A stretch of 64,000 nt of DNA from Leptolyngbya sp. Cla-17 (GCF_016807185.1 NZ_JAEVYN010000003.1:416287-480286); one strand, 5' to 3'. Positions 24,250-32,316 are shown, counted from the stretch's first letter. The notes: generated by a model from the letters alone, not told the origin. Numbers and translations are program-made.

Positions 24250-24328
24250 TGGAAACGTGGGGAATTGAACCCCAATCCTGCAACCGTCCGTTTGTTGATT
24301 TCGGAGCAAGTGATGCCAATCCGTTCCC
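24250..24328 (-). tRNA. trnL: tRNA-Leu(CAA), distorted anticodon stem
   Basis: Anticodon CAA with T33, in a region bounded by TCCG/CGGA with two A-A mismatches next to the loop. Variable region of about 11 nt, longer than in the other array Leu tRNAs. Acceptor GGGAACG with CGTTTCC. Confidence 0.7.
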
Positions 24329-24333
24329 ACGAG

Positions 24334-24427
24334 CGAGGATGACAGGGTCGTAGCTTGCTTCCGCGAAGCGGTACCTGTGACCACTTGTCTCGGAAACAAG
24401 CACTCTGTCCATCTGAGCTACATCCTC
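24334..24427 (-). tRNA. trnR: tRNA-Arg(CCG) with 20-nt insertion in the T-loop
   Basis: Loop TTCCGAG on CTTGT/ACAAG, acceptor GAGGATG/CATCCTC. The T-stem ACAGG/CCTGT is intact, while the loop carries the same ACCGCTTCGCGGAAGCAAGC repeat as the Met(CAT) gene. Confidence 0.75.
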
Positions 24428-24432
24428 ATTGG

Positions 24433-24506
24433 GAGCATCGACGGGGGTTGCACCCGCTTCTCCATGCTTGAGAGGCACGGCGACTTCTCTATTCGTCCAC
24501 GATGCT
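24433..24506 (-). tRNA. trnE: tRNA-Glu(CTC)
   Basis: Loop CTCTCAA on CGTGC/GCATG, acceptor AGCATCG/CGATGCT, T-loop TGCAACC. Confidence 0.82.
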
Positions 24507-24512
24507 ACAAGG

Positions 24513-24588
24513 CGGGGATGGCGGGATTTGAACCCGCGATCTTTCGCTCGACAGGCGACTGCTTTGAGCCAGACTAAGCTACACCCCC
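24513..24588 (-). tRNA. trnD: tRNA-Asp(GTC)
   Basis: Loop CTGTCGA on TCGC/GCGA, acceptor GGGGGTG with CATCCCC. First gene of the array transcript. Confidence 0.88.
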
Positions 24589-24625
24589 AAAGGTGGCGAT
24601 TCAGTTGTCTAGGTTCAGAAGGGTG

Positions 24626-24709
24626 ACTACAAAGCCTTTGTGAGAGGTTGTAGTGTTGATACTACAGTTATACTACAAACGCGCTGCAAGTTGTCAAGGG
24701 TGTACTACA
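24626..24709 (-). promoter_or_regulatory. Array promoter with TACTACA/TGTAGTA operator cluster
   Basis: Read toward the array: TTGACA (24697-24692), then TATAAC (24672-24667, 19-bp spacer) or TAGTAT (24675-24670, 16-bp spacer). TACTACA-type sites lie at 24703-24709, 24671-24677 and 24626-24632. A perfect inverted repeat TGTAGT-N6-ACTACA spans 24649-24666. The sites overlap or flank both promoter boxes, as expected for repression. Confidence 0.7.
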
Positions 24710-24780
24710 ACTTTTTTTCTAGGCAAGAGGGCGATCGGGAAAGAAATAGTCGTATCGCCCTTTCCTACTGGGTTTCCCCA

Positions 24781-25167
24781 CTACGCTAGGGAGGAAATGC
24801 GGGCTTCACTCATCCGCCACAGTTTGTAAGTCAGGAATTCAGCGCGATCGCTCATTACCGCCAGGAACATTCCTTCGTGAGCGTCTTTGTCCTCGGCAAT
24901 CCAGCTTCCGCTGATTCCAACTTCGACAAACTCCTCATCTACAGCAATGAGGGTGACTACTGAGCCATATTCCCGCTGTAGCGCCATCTCTAGCCCTTCC
25001 AGTTCGGGAATATCAACAGGCAGCAGAAAGGAGGCGCGACCGGATTCGATATGGAGCGATCGCCCTAACCGCATTGCCAGGAGGACTCGCTGGGCAATCA
25101 ACAGTTCGGGGTTGGTCATGGTCCGCTCCATGTACAGCCCAACGTCGGTGTAATTCAGCTTCAACAT
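24781..25167 (-). CDS. Conserved protein of unknown function next to the array
   Basis: 128 residues from the ATG at 25167, which has a strong AAAGGAGG ribosome binding site; a longer upstream reading lacks one. The protein (MLKLNYTDVGLYMERTMT) has alternating strands and helices and no catalytic motif I recognise. It lies 28 bp downstream of the HNH nuclease gene in the same direction and is probably co-transcribed. Transcripts reading through would enter the array promoter region and the tRNAs. Confidence 0.7.
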   Translation of the reverse strand: MLKLNYTDVGLYMERTMTNPELLIAQRVLLAMRLGRSLHIESGRASFLLPVDIPELEGLEMALQREYGSVVTLIAVDEEFVEVGISGSWIAEDKDAHEGMFLAVMSDRAEFLTYKLWRMSEARISSLA

Positions 25168-25195
25168 TGGTCGTGCCTCCTTTCTAGGCTTGAGA

Positions 25196-25726
25196 TCAGG
25201 GGTCAACAGGTTGCTGTTCTTTCCAGAACTGCTCGGCGAAGGCGATCGCAGGATGCATCGGTGCTTTGGGTTTGGTTTGGAGTACCATCCCGGTTTCATG
25301 CAGAAGGCGATCGCCTTTGCATGAATTGCACTTCTCGCAGGCGGTTACCACGTTGTCCCAGGTATGGGGGCCCCCTTTTGAGCGGGGAATAACGTGATCC
25401 AGCGTCAAATGCTTAGTGCTGCCACAGTACTGACAGGTGTGGTTGTCGCGGCGGAAGACTTCCCGACGATTCACAGGAGGTACTTTCCAATGCCGCTCTG
25501 GATTGCCACTGGTCAACCGGATGTGGTCTGGGATTTGTAGTACGACACTGGGAGAGCGTACTTCCCATTGCTGGGTGCTGCTGAACTCCAGGGTCTCTGC
25601 CTGTCCGGTAACCAGTAGAACGATCGCCCGTTTAATGTTGATCTGTGCCAGGGGCAGGTAGTTCTTAGAAAACACTACGACCTGGTTCTGAAGTATTGGA
25701 ATTTTTTGTCGCTGCTCAGTCTGCAT
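25196..25726 (-). CDS. HNH endonuclease
   Basis: 176 residues from the ATG at 25726, preceded by GAGGAG at good spacing. The first 80 residues (VVVFSKNYLPLAQINIKRAIVLL) form the beta-rich domain found in this cyanobacterial family. The C-terminal HNH domain has CQYCG, LDHVIPRSKGG and CEKCNSCKG, so both zinc-binding CxxC pairs and the HNH His residues are present. The substrate is unknown. A terminator-like hairpin lies just upstream in its leader. Confidence 0.88.
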   Translation of the reverse strand: MQTEQRQKIPILQNQVVVFSKNYLPLAQINIKRAIVLLVTGQAETLEFSSTQQWEVRSPSVVLQIPDHIRLTSGNPERHWKVPPVNRREVFRRDNHTCQYCGSTKHLTLDHVIPRSKGGPHTWDNVVTACEKCNSCKGDRLLHETGMVLQTKPKAPMHPAIAFAEQFWKEQQPVDP

Positions 25727-25740
25727 GAGTTTTCTCCTCA

Positions 25741-25780
25741 AAAAATAAACCCCGCCTCTGATGACCAGGAGCGGGGGTTG
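25741..25780 (-). terminator. Hairpin with T-tract upstream of the HNH gene
   Basis: Read on the minus strand, AACCCCCGCT pairs with AGGCGGGGTT and is followed by TTTATTTTTT, a good intrinsic terminator shape. It lies immediately before the HNH ribosome binding site, so it either ends the small upstream transcript or works as an attenuator. Confidence 0.6.
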
Positions 25781-25801
25781 GGGAAGTGGATATGGCTTTC
25801 C

Positions 25802-26020
25802 CTATGTCGGTGTCAGGATTGCCCTGCACCTCCCGCTGCTAGTGAGTTGATCCGGATTGAGTCGTCCGGCGATTTTGATATCAATGCCTTCGCTGACGGA
25901 TTTACCGCCGCTAAACCAATACGTCCCCTCAAACGCAAACAGCACCGCTGCTCTGCCTAGACCGTGTTGAGGTCGGCAGAGCATGGCGCTGGCTAAGGTG
26001 GCGTGAAGGATGCGTATCAT
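25802..26020 (-). CDS. Possible small protein, 72 residues
   Basis: Open frame MIRILHATLASAMLCRPQHG and onward between the HNH leader hairpin and the RHH gene, on the minus strand. No recognisable motif and no clear ribosome binding site. The terminator-like hairpin follows its stop by about 20 bp, which weakly supports a transcript here. Confidence 0.3.
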   Translation of the reverse strand: MIRILHATLASAMLCRPQHGLGRAAVLFAFEGTYWFSGGKSVSEGIDIKIAGRLNPDQLTSSGRCRAILTPT

Positions 26021-26060
26021 GGAAGGCTGTAATATTTGTATGACAATTCTGGATGTCTAC

Positions 26061-26078
26061 ATACTACACTTGTAGTAT
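26061..26078. promoter_or_regulatory. Operator-like inverted repeat upstream of the RHH gene
   Basis: ATACTACACTTGTAGTAT: two 8-bp half sites (ATACTACA and TGTAGTAT) separated by 2 bp, 40 bp upstream of the RHH start. The half site is the same as that repeated in the tRNA array promoter. Confidence 0.75.
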
Positions 26079-26118
26079 CGGATTGTCCACCCTTGATTGA
26101 AATTTAGGATGTTCGGTT

Positions 26119-26517
26119 ATGGATACACGCAAGCGGGGCAGCACTTCGGAAATGCAGGTCACGAGTATTCGATTGGAACCCGAACTGAAGGAGCGATTGC
26201 GGGAGATTTCTGGAGAACAGGGCTATCAAACCCTGATTCGGGAAGTCCTTTGGCAGTTTGTGGATCAGCAGATGGTGTCGGATGAGGTGCGTTGGCGTAG
26301 CCTCTCCAAAGGAGAATCGTACTCGGTTGAAGATAGGCGATCGCCCTTTCATCCCCCACTGTTATCCATGTCGGATATTCGGGCGACGTTTAGGGCAGTC
26401 TCTCAACAAGAAGAGCAATGTGCCATTACAGGGCAGCATATTCAACCACAGCAAGAGATGCTGTTAGGGTTAACAACAAACGGGGAGATTATTGCTCTCA
26501 GTATGGCGATCGCTTAA
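26119..26517 (+). CDS. Ribbon-helix-helix (CopG/Arc-type) regulator
   Basis: 132 residues. Residues about 12-50 have the ribbon-helix-helix pattern: strand QVTSIRLEPELKERL, a GYQT turn, then helix LIREVLWQFVDQQ. The C-terminal part is longer than in simple antitoxins and contains a CAITG...Q segment that might sense a ligand. The gene is preceded by a two-half-site palindrome of the TGTAGTA motif that also clusters at the array promoter, so I infer an autoregulated repressor of the array. That link rests on shared motifs only. Confidence 0.75.
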   Translation: MDTRKRGSTSEMQVTSIRLEPELKERLREISGEQGYQTLIREVLWQFVDQQMVSDEVRWRSLSKGESYSVEDRRSPFHPPLLSMSDIRATFRAVSQQEEQCAITGQHIQPQQEMLLGLTTNGEIIALSMAIA

Positions 26518-26613
26518 TAGTGCTTCCAGTAATAGGCATCGATCCGACGATACGTGTAAAAATTTATCATATAGGCATCAAAGCTTTGCTGGATAGGGTT
26601 TGCGGCGACCGAA

Positions 26614-28545
26614 ATGAAAGCATTGACTGTTTGCTGGGCAGGCAGCTATTCGGTTATTTGTAGCGCTGAAGCTCAGATGAGCAGATTCCTCCGGTGGTAC
26701 CCAAGGAATTCAAGGTGGTCTGCTTCAATCACCCCCACTAATAAGTCGGTTAGTCTGGAAAGCTTCACATTTAATATGCTAGCCTCTGCAAAGTCCTCAA
26801 TTAAACATGAATCCTTCCCAACAATATCGGCGCTAGCAACAATGCCATATCCATCTAAACCCTCTGCTGAGCCTTGTGTAACAACCTTCGATGAGTTTGT
26901 ACAATTGGCAGATTATTCTCTGATGGATACCTTAAATGCCGATCCTGATGCCACGGTCGATGGTGATGATCACCGGGCCCGCCAGGTTTTTTCTGGTCAT
27001 TTCGTACCTGTGTCACCCACGCCGCTTGCAGACCCAGAATATGTAGCTCATAGCCGCACTTTTTTTAAGGAACTTGGGTTGAGCGATGGGCTGGCGCTTA
27101 ATGAAAAATTTCGCCGTGTATTTTCTGGTGATCTCTCTGCTGCCCATGAGCCGATGCGTCAGGTGGGCTGGGCGACGGGTTATGCCCTGTCGATTTATGG
27201 CACCGAATATACCCAACAATGTCCATTTGGTACGGGTAATGGTTATGGCGATGGTCGGGCGATATCTGTATTTGAAGGAATCATCAATGGACAGCGCTGG
27301 GAAATGCAATTGAAAGGGGGTGGCCCAACGCCTTATTGCCGGGGTGCCGACGGGCGCGCTGTCCTCCGGTCAAGTGTGCGTGAGTTTCTAGCGCAAGACT
27401 ATATGCAGGCGTTAGGTGTGCCAACATCGCGCTCTTTGACACTGTATGTTTCTAAATCTGAGACCGTTACCCGGCCTTGGTATTCTCAAGACTCCTACTC
27501 TATTGACCCTGATGTTTTGGTGGACAATCCTGTGGCCATTTCAACTCGCGTTGCACCCTCCTTTTTGCGCGTTGGTCAGCTAGAGTTATTTGCCCGCCGC
27601 ACTCGCAGCAATGCTCATCCAAAAGCATTAGAAGAGTTGAGCATGATAGTGTCGCACTTAATTGAGCGAGAGTACAAAAGCGACATTAATCAAAGCCTTG
27701 GTTTTGCCGGTCAATTAGTTGAATTGGCTAAGCTATTTCGCCAGCGTCTCACTTCACTGGTGGCTAATTGGCTACGTGTTGGTTATTGCCAGGGTAATTT
27801 TAACAGTGACAACTGCGCTGCTGGAGGCTTTACCCTAGACTATGGACCCTTTGGATTTTGTGAAAAATTTGACCCTTGGTTTCAACCTTGGACTGGTGGC
27901 GGCGAGCACTTTTCATTCTTCAATCAGCCCATTGCAGCAGAAGCAAATTATTACATGTTTTGGAAAGCAGTGAGACTGCTACTTACAGAAGATGCTGAAG
28001 CGTTAGAACAGTTCGACCAAGTAGGCCGCGGCTTTTCAGAAGCCATGCAAAAACAAATCCAAAAAATGTGGGCGGACAAACTTGGCTTGACTGAATATCA
28101 CCCAAAGCTATTTGAAAAATTAATGCAGTTAATGACTGACTCAGAGGTAGATTACACCATTTTCTTCCGCGAGTTATCCCATATACCAGATGATATCTCA
28201 GCATTGAAAAAAAGCTTCTACGTTAAAACTTCACCACAACTCGATGAACAATGGCAATCTTGGCTAAAAAGCTGGCGCGACCTCGTCATTAACGACGGCA
28301 ATTTGGCTGAGATATCAACAAAGATGAAACAGACGAACCCAAAATACACATGGCGAGAGTGGTTGATTGCCCCTGCCTACCAACAAGCCATGCAGGGTGA
28401 CTATACTTTAGTTAAAGAGTTGCAAGAAGTCCTTAGCTATCCATATGATGAGCAATCACAAGACGTAGAAGATAAATACTATCGTCTAAGACCTAAGGCG
28501 TTTTTTAACACGGGTGGCGTGTCGCACTATAGCTGTTCATCTTGA
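26614..28545 (+). CDS. selO: SelO-family protein (pseudokinase-fold AMPylase)
   Basis: Up to 643 residues; recognisable similarity begins near residue 77 (MPYPSKPSAEP, ATG at 26842), so the true start may be 26842 rather than 26614. Signature blocks of SelO/YdiU are present: YGTEYTQQCPFGTGNGYGDG, MQLKGGGPTPYCRGADGRAV, LRSSVREFLAQ, GVPTSRSLTLY, and NFNSDNC with LDYGPFGF in the metal-binding region. SelO transfers AMP from ATP to protein Ser/Thr/Tyr residues and takes part in redox stress control. Terminal Ser-rich codons contain Cys (YSCSS), in keeping with the C-terminal Cys or selenocysteine of some relatives. A perfect 19-bp inverted repeat spans the stop codon. Confidence 0.85.
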   Translation: MKALTVCWAGSYSVICSAEAQMSRFLRWYPRNSRWSASITPTNKSVSLESFTFNMLASAKSSIKHESFPTISALATMPYPSKPSAEPCVTTFDEFVQLADYSLMDTLNADPDATVDGDDHRARQVFSGHFVPVSPTPLADPEYVAHSRTFFKELGLSDGLALNEKFRRVFSGDLSAAHEPMRQVGWATGYALSIYGTEYTQQCPFGTGNGYGDGRAISVFEGIINGQRWEMQLKGGGPTPYCRGADGRAVLRSSVREFLAQDYMQALGVPTSRSLTLYVSKSETVTRPWYSQDSYSIDPDVLVDNPVAISTRVAPSFLRVGQLELFARRTRSNAHPKALEELSMIVSHLIEREYKSDINQSLGFAGQLVELAKLFRQRLTSLVANWLRVGYCQGNFNSDNCAAGGFTLDYGPFGFCEKFDPWFQPWTGGGEHFSFFNQPIAAEANYYMFWKAVRLLLTEDAEALEQFDQVGRGFSEAMQKQIQKMWADKLGLTEYHPKLFEKLMQLMTDSEVDYTIFFRELSHIPDDISALKKSFYVKTSPQLDEQWQSWLKSWRDLVINDGNLAEISTKMKQTNPKYTWREWLIAPAYQQAMQGDYTLVKELQEVLSYPYDEQSQDVEDKYYRLRPKAFFNTGGVSHYSCSS

Positions 28546-28583
28546 ATAGCTGCGTGACAAGCAACTATTCAAGATGAACAGCT
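28531..28583 (+). terminator. Perfect 19-bp stem-loop at the SelO stop
   Basis: AGCTGTTCATCTTGAATAG at 28531-28549 is the exact reverse complement of 28565-28583, with a 15-nt loop, followed by TTTGTTCTT. The SelO stop codon TGA lies inside the stem. It may terminate transcription, though the stem is unusually long. Confidence 0.55.
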
Positions 28584-28715
28584 TTGTTCTTGAGCAACTG
28601 CTGAAAGCCAGGTTTGCAATGAGTTTGAGTCCGATATGATAAAAAATTTCACGTATCGCGGCTCAACCCCTAATAGCAATGCATAATTTGAATTAGAAGT
28701 CGAAGCCGTCTATTG

Positions 28716-28949
28716 CTATTCCACTGGGTTATAGCCTGGCTTTTTGTAGAGCTTCTCTGGGTTGTTCAAGATTTCTGGTTTATAGACTGTCTCTACCCAA
28801 TCCTCTGGGTTGATTTCTTCGATCGCGACCGAAATCGAGTCTTCGCTGCTTTCGAGAATTGACATAGCATCTTTCACAATTTGCTCGACAAACCGAACCT
28901 TCTGCTGTTCCGACCTGCCGGGATAAAGCTTGATGCTGATATGAGGCAT
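28716..28949 (-). CDS. 4-oxalocrotonate tautomerase-family protein
   Basis: 77 residues, the usual size. After removal of Met the protein begins with the catalytic Pro (MPHISIKLYPGR). The rest matches the family: SEQQKVRFVEQIVKDAM, then SISVAIEEINPEDW and YKKPGY. Such enzymes tautomerise enol/keto acids as oligomers; the physiological substrate is unknown. Preceded by GGAGAAAAACA. Confidence 0.85.
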   Translation of the reverse strand: MPHISIKLYPGRSEQQKVRFVEQIVKDAMSILESSEDSISVAIEEINPEDWVETVYKPEILNNPEKLYKKPGYNPVE

Positions 28950-29097
28950 TGTTTTTCTCCTTCAGTGCTTTGCTGAACAAAGTTTAAAGCCATTGGGCGC
29001 GGAGGTCATTCTCATGACCAGGGACGAGCCGACAATTACTGGGTAAGAATTCGATCCACTGCCTGGATTTAGTTAACGTTTATTGGTAGGTATCGTT

Positions 29098-30030
29098 TCA
29101 GCGATTAATATGTTGCATGAAGGATAGCAGGTGATTTGCAACGACTTGGGGTTGATCGAAGTGGGGCACATGTCCCGCTGCCTCAATCCAAATGAGTTGA
29201 CTGCCTGAGATCGCTCGCTGCCACCGAGTCGCATCAGCGGTTCCTAACACATCATCCGCTTTGCCCCACAGAATCAGCGTGGGATGGGTGACTTGAGCAA
29301 TTCGATCGCTTAAATCCGAATACCCGCCACTTCTGGTAAAAGAGGCGATCGCCTCCTTCCACCCAGGCATCTCCTGATGGAGGAATGAGCAACGCAAAGC
29401 ATCAATCAGCATCGGATTGACCATCGGTAAAACTGAAGCCGCCGCCAGGGCAGCCCGCTTACGGAAATAGAGCCAGTCCGCACCCAGGTCAATGAGTCCC
29501 TGTGGCAGAAATTGTCCGATTGGAAAGCTGCCAGAAAAGCCAACGCTATCAATCAAAGCAAGGGATCGCACCCAGTTAGGATGGTGCAAAGCGAAATCGA
29601 TCGCCACTGCCCCTCCTAAAGAAGCACCCACAAGAATAATCGGTTCACCAATCCAAGTTTCTACAATGCTCAGAAGATGTTGCCGGATTGACCCTGGATT
29701 AACTGAGATCGAGGTAGGGTGCTCGGTGAACCCTGACCCGAAGAGGTCGATCGCCCACACGTCTCCGCTCCCTGCCAACAACGGGAGCAACCGCCGAAAT
29801 TCTAACAGGGAACTGTCGAACCCATGCAACAGCAGAATTGGAGGAGTATCCGGGAAACAAGAAGATGACTGGGGAGCGAAATGAACATAAGCCGTCGAGA
29901 GCGCCGTTAGCCCCTGCTGAAATGGCACCTCGACGATACGACGCTGAATGGTTTGCAGAAGGGTAATCGCCCCTGTATCTTGAATCTCGGCAACAGAGGA
30001 TGGCAGAAAATGGGCAAACATTAGTCTCAA
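29098..30030 (-). CDS. Alpha/beta hydrolase
   Basis: 310 residues (possibly 307 if translation starts at the second Met). Oxyanion motif LLLHGFDSS at about 66-74, nucleophile elbow GASLGG around residue 145, acidic residue in LWGKADDVLG and catalytic His in AAGHVPHFDQP. This is the complete catalytic set of MhpC-type hydrolases or haloperoxidase-like esterases. The substrate cannot be assigned. It lies 46 bp from the left end of the IS256-type element, which may have separated it from its original promoter. Confidence 0.85.
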   Translation of the reverse strand: MRLMFAHFLPSSVAEIQDTGAITLLQTIQRRIVEVPFQQGLTALSTAYVHFAPQSSSCFPDTPPILLLHGFDSSLLEFRRLLPLLAGSGDVWAIDLFGSGFTEHPTSISVNPGSIRQHLLSIVETWIGEPIILVGASLGGAVAIDFALHHPNWVRSLALIDSVGFSGSFPIGQFLPQGLIDLGADWLYFRKRAALAAASVLPMVNPMLIDALRCSFLHQEMPGWKEAIASFTRSGGYSDLSDRIAQVTHPTLILWGKADDVLGTADATRWQRAISGSQLIWIEAAGHVPHFDQPQVVANHLLSFMQHINR

Positions 30031-30068
30031 CTAGATTGAGTAAGTTGGTATGCCAAGTTCCAATTTGG

Positions 30069-30076
30069 AACCGGAC
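30069..30076 (+). repeat. 8-bp target duplication, left
   Basis: AACCGGAC directly precedes the IS and recurs directly after it at 31399-31406. Eight bp is the normal duplication length for the IS256 family. Confidence 0.8.
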
Positions 30077-31398
30077 GGGATTGTAAATTAGATTGTGTCA
30101 AAGGTCAGAAGTTGAGATCTAATGAACTACTGAACTTGAGACAAAATCATGATGACCTTTCAACCCGAACTACTTGACCAACTGCTTCAAGGCTATGAAA
30201 AACCAGAAGATTTACTGGGGGATGGTGGCATCCTCAAACAATTGACTCAAGCCTTAGTGGAACGCTGCCTGGAGGCAGAAATGCAAACCCACATCGAAGC
30301 ACATCGGACTCAGCCTGAAGCTTTAAAGCCAAACAATCGTCGCAATGGGCATAGCAAGAAGACGATTAAAGGTGAGTTTGGCGAAGCCGAGATTGCGATT
30401 CCACGTGACCGAGCAGGGGAGTTCGAACCCATCATCGTCCAGAAAAGGCAGACTCGCTTTGACGGGTTTGATGACAAGATTCTGTCGCTGTATGCGCGGG
30501 GGATGAGTACTCGTGACATTACAGCTCAACTGCAAGACCTGTATGGGGTAGAAGTATCGGCTGGTTTGATTTCCAACGTGACTGAAGCCGTGGAAGAGGA
30601 GCGCAAAGTCTGGCAGAATCGTGGGCTGGAGCGGGTTTACCCAATTGTCTACTTTGATGCCATTGTGGTCAAAGTCAGGCAGGATGGACGGGTGATCAAC
30701 AAAGCGGTTCATTTAGCTCTGGCAGTGAATCTGTCAGGCACAAAGGAACTGCTGGGCATGTGGATGACCCAAAACGAGTCATCTAAGTTCTGGCTCCAGG
30801 TGCTGACGGAATTACAGAATCGAGGACTCAAGGATATTTTCGTTGCTTGCTGTGATGGACTCACTGGCTTTCCAGATGCCATTGAAGCGGTATTTCCCAG
30901 AACAACGGTGCAGTTGTGCATCGTCCATATGGTGCGTAATTCCTTGAGCTATGTGTCCTACAAAGACCGTAAAGCTGTAGCAGCCGATTTGCGTCTGGTT
31001 TATACGGCCAGCACCGAAGCTTTGGCGGAGCAATACTTGGTGGAGTTGGCTGAGCAATGGGACAAGCAGTATCCCACTATCAGTAAGTCCTGGATGAACC
31101 ACTGGCAAAGGATTACTCCCTTCTTTGCCTTCCCGAATGAAATTCGGAAAGCCATCTACACGACCAATGCCATTGAGTCGGTCAATATGACCCTGCGAAA
31201 GGTGTTGAAGAATCACAGAGCGTTTCCGACCGATGAGTCTGCACTTAAAGTGGTTTACTTAGCAATTCAGAACATCTCCAAAAAATGGACGATGCCGATT
31301 AAAGATTGGAAGCCTGCCTTAAATCGGTTTGCCATCGCCTACGACGATCGCTTTCCACTGTGACCTTCTATCCTTGACACAATCTATTTGACATACCC
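30077..31398 (+). mobile_element. IS256-family insertion sequence
   Basis: 1322 bp bounded by terminal inverted repeats that begin GGG and share TAGATTGTGTCAA about 14 bp inside each end, with 8-bp AACCGGAC duplications outside. Contains one intact transposase gene, so it may be active. Confidence 0.88.
30149..31363 (+). CDS. IS256-family transposase
   Basis: 404 residues, full length for the family. DDE catalytic core: first Asp in YPIVYFDAIVVKVR, second in FVACCDGLTGFPDAIEAVFP with the typical VQLCIVHMVRNSL, and Glu in TNAIESVNMTLRK. The N-terminal region carries the RRNGHSKKTIKGEFGE segment common to these enzymes. It catalyses cut/copy transposition of the surrounding element via a circular intermediate. 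Confidence 0.93.
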   Translation: MMTFQPELLDQLLQGYEKPEDLLGDGGILKQLTQALVERCLEAEMQTHIEAHRTQPEALKPNNRRNGHSKKTIKGEFGEAEIAIPRDRAGEFEPIIVQKRQTRFDGFDDKILSLYARGMSTRDITAQLQDLYGVEVSAGLISNVTEAVEEERKVWQNRGLERVYPIVYFDAIVVKVRQDGRVINKAVHLALAVNLSGTKELLGMWMTQNESSKFWLQVLTELQNRGLKDIFVACCDGLTGFPDAIEAVFPRTTVQLCIVHMVRNSLSYVSYKDRKAVAADLRLVYTASTEALAEQYLVELAEQWDKQYPTISKSWMNHWQRITPFFAFPNEIRKAIYTTNAIESVNMTLRKVLKNHRAFPTDESALKVVYLAIQNISKKWTMPIKDWKPALNRFAIAYDDRFPL

Positions 31399-31406
31399 AA
31401 CCGGAC
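31399..31406 (+). repeat. 8-bp target duplication, right
   Basis: AACCGGAC, identical to 30069-30076. Confidence 0.8.
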
Positions 31407-31422
31407 TGCTATCTTATGCAAT

Positions 31423-31917
31423 CTACAAGTTTTCATCCTCCCCGATTGCCTTCAAGTACGCCTCGGCTGCTGCTTGCTTGAAGACACCCTTGGTGTACCG
31501 CTGAAACACTCGATCTCTCTTGATCCCCATCAATTCCTTACCAAACAAGGGATCAACGCCTCGTCGGATCACTTCCGTTCCAAAGGTATGCCGGAACCGA
31601 TGCGGGTTGAGATCTTCCACTCCAGCGATCGCCCCCAATTTCTTCACCATCCGGTGCAACCCTTTGTACCCTAACCTCTGTCCTGCACTCTTTGGGTCCT
31701 GCGCCAAAAACATCGGACTCTCTGGCAACGGTTCAAACATTCCACCCTGCTGCCGCCGCCACTCCAGGTAAGTCTCCAGATGAGATCGTGCCTCTCGACT
31801 CAGCGGCACCTCCGACACATTCTGCCCCTTCGAGCGATGCACCTTCAAAATCTTGCCGTTCCAATGCTCCACATTCAGAGCAGACGCTTCCGAAGCCCGC
31901 AGCCCATGACTGATCAC
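31423..31917 (-). pseudogene. Tyrosine recombinase/integrase, N-terminus missing
   Basis: 164 residues covering only the catalytic domain: the first Arg in GLRASE, HRFRHTFGTEVIRRG as box II, and the RYTKG tyrosine near the end. A complete integrase would have about 130 more residues with the core-binding domain upstream. The frame begins exactly where a CAP-domain fragment on the opposite strand starts (about 31918), so a rearrangement cut both genes. Not related to the telomere resolvase farther along. Confidence 0.75.
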
Positions 31918-32307
31918 TGCGGTTATCGGAAAGATGTGGGTGTATCTCTCTTAACCTGGTCTGAGGCTCTGGCTCGTGATGCTCAAACCTGGACAAACCA
32001 TCTGGCAGCAATGGGTGGCAACACACTAATGCATGATGAAGGCGAGAATCTCTGGCTGGGCACCGCTGGAGCTTTCAGCAGCAATGACATGGTGAACTCT
32101 TGGGGAGCGGAGAAAAAGCAGTTTCGTCAGGGTATTTTTCCGAACGTCAGCAAAACTGGCGATTGGAATGATGTTGGACACTACACTCAGATGATTTGGG
32201 GTGCGACGACTCAAGTCGGTTGTGCTAAAACCACCACAGGCGGCAATGACATTTTGGTTTGCCGCTACAGTCCTCCCGGTAATTTTGAGGGACAGCCTGT
32301 TTTTTAA
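31918..32307 (+). pseudogene. CAP/PR-1-like domain fragment
   Basis: From about 31926 the frame encodes VGVSLLTWSEALARDAQTW, then GENLWLG, HYTQMIWGATTQVGC and VCRYSPPGNFEGQPVF, the four signature blocks of plant-type PR-1 (CAP) domains. The signal peptide and first helix are missing; upstream codons in the same frame belong to the antisense of the integrase. A truncated secreted protein. Confidence 0.7.
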
Positions 32308-32316
32308 AACTGCCAC

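Noticed and set aside
31423..31917. Truncated integrase as the telomere resolvase
   Set aside because: It is an ordinary phage-type integrase catalytic domain lacking its N-terminus. The 656-residue protein at 36141-38111 is complete and better fits the resolvase layout.
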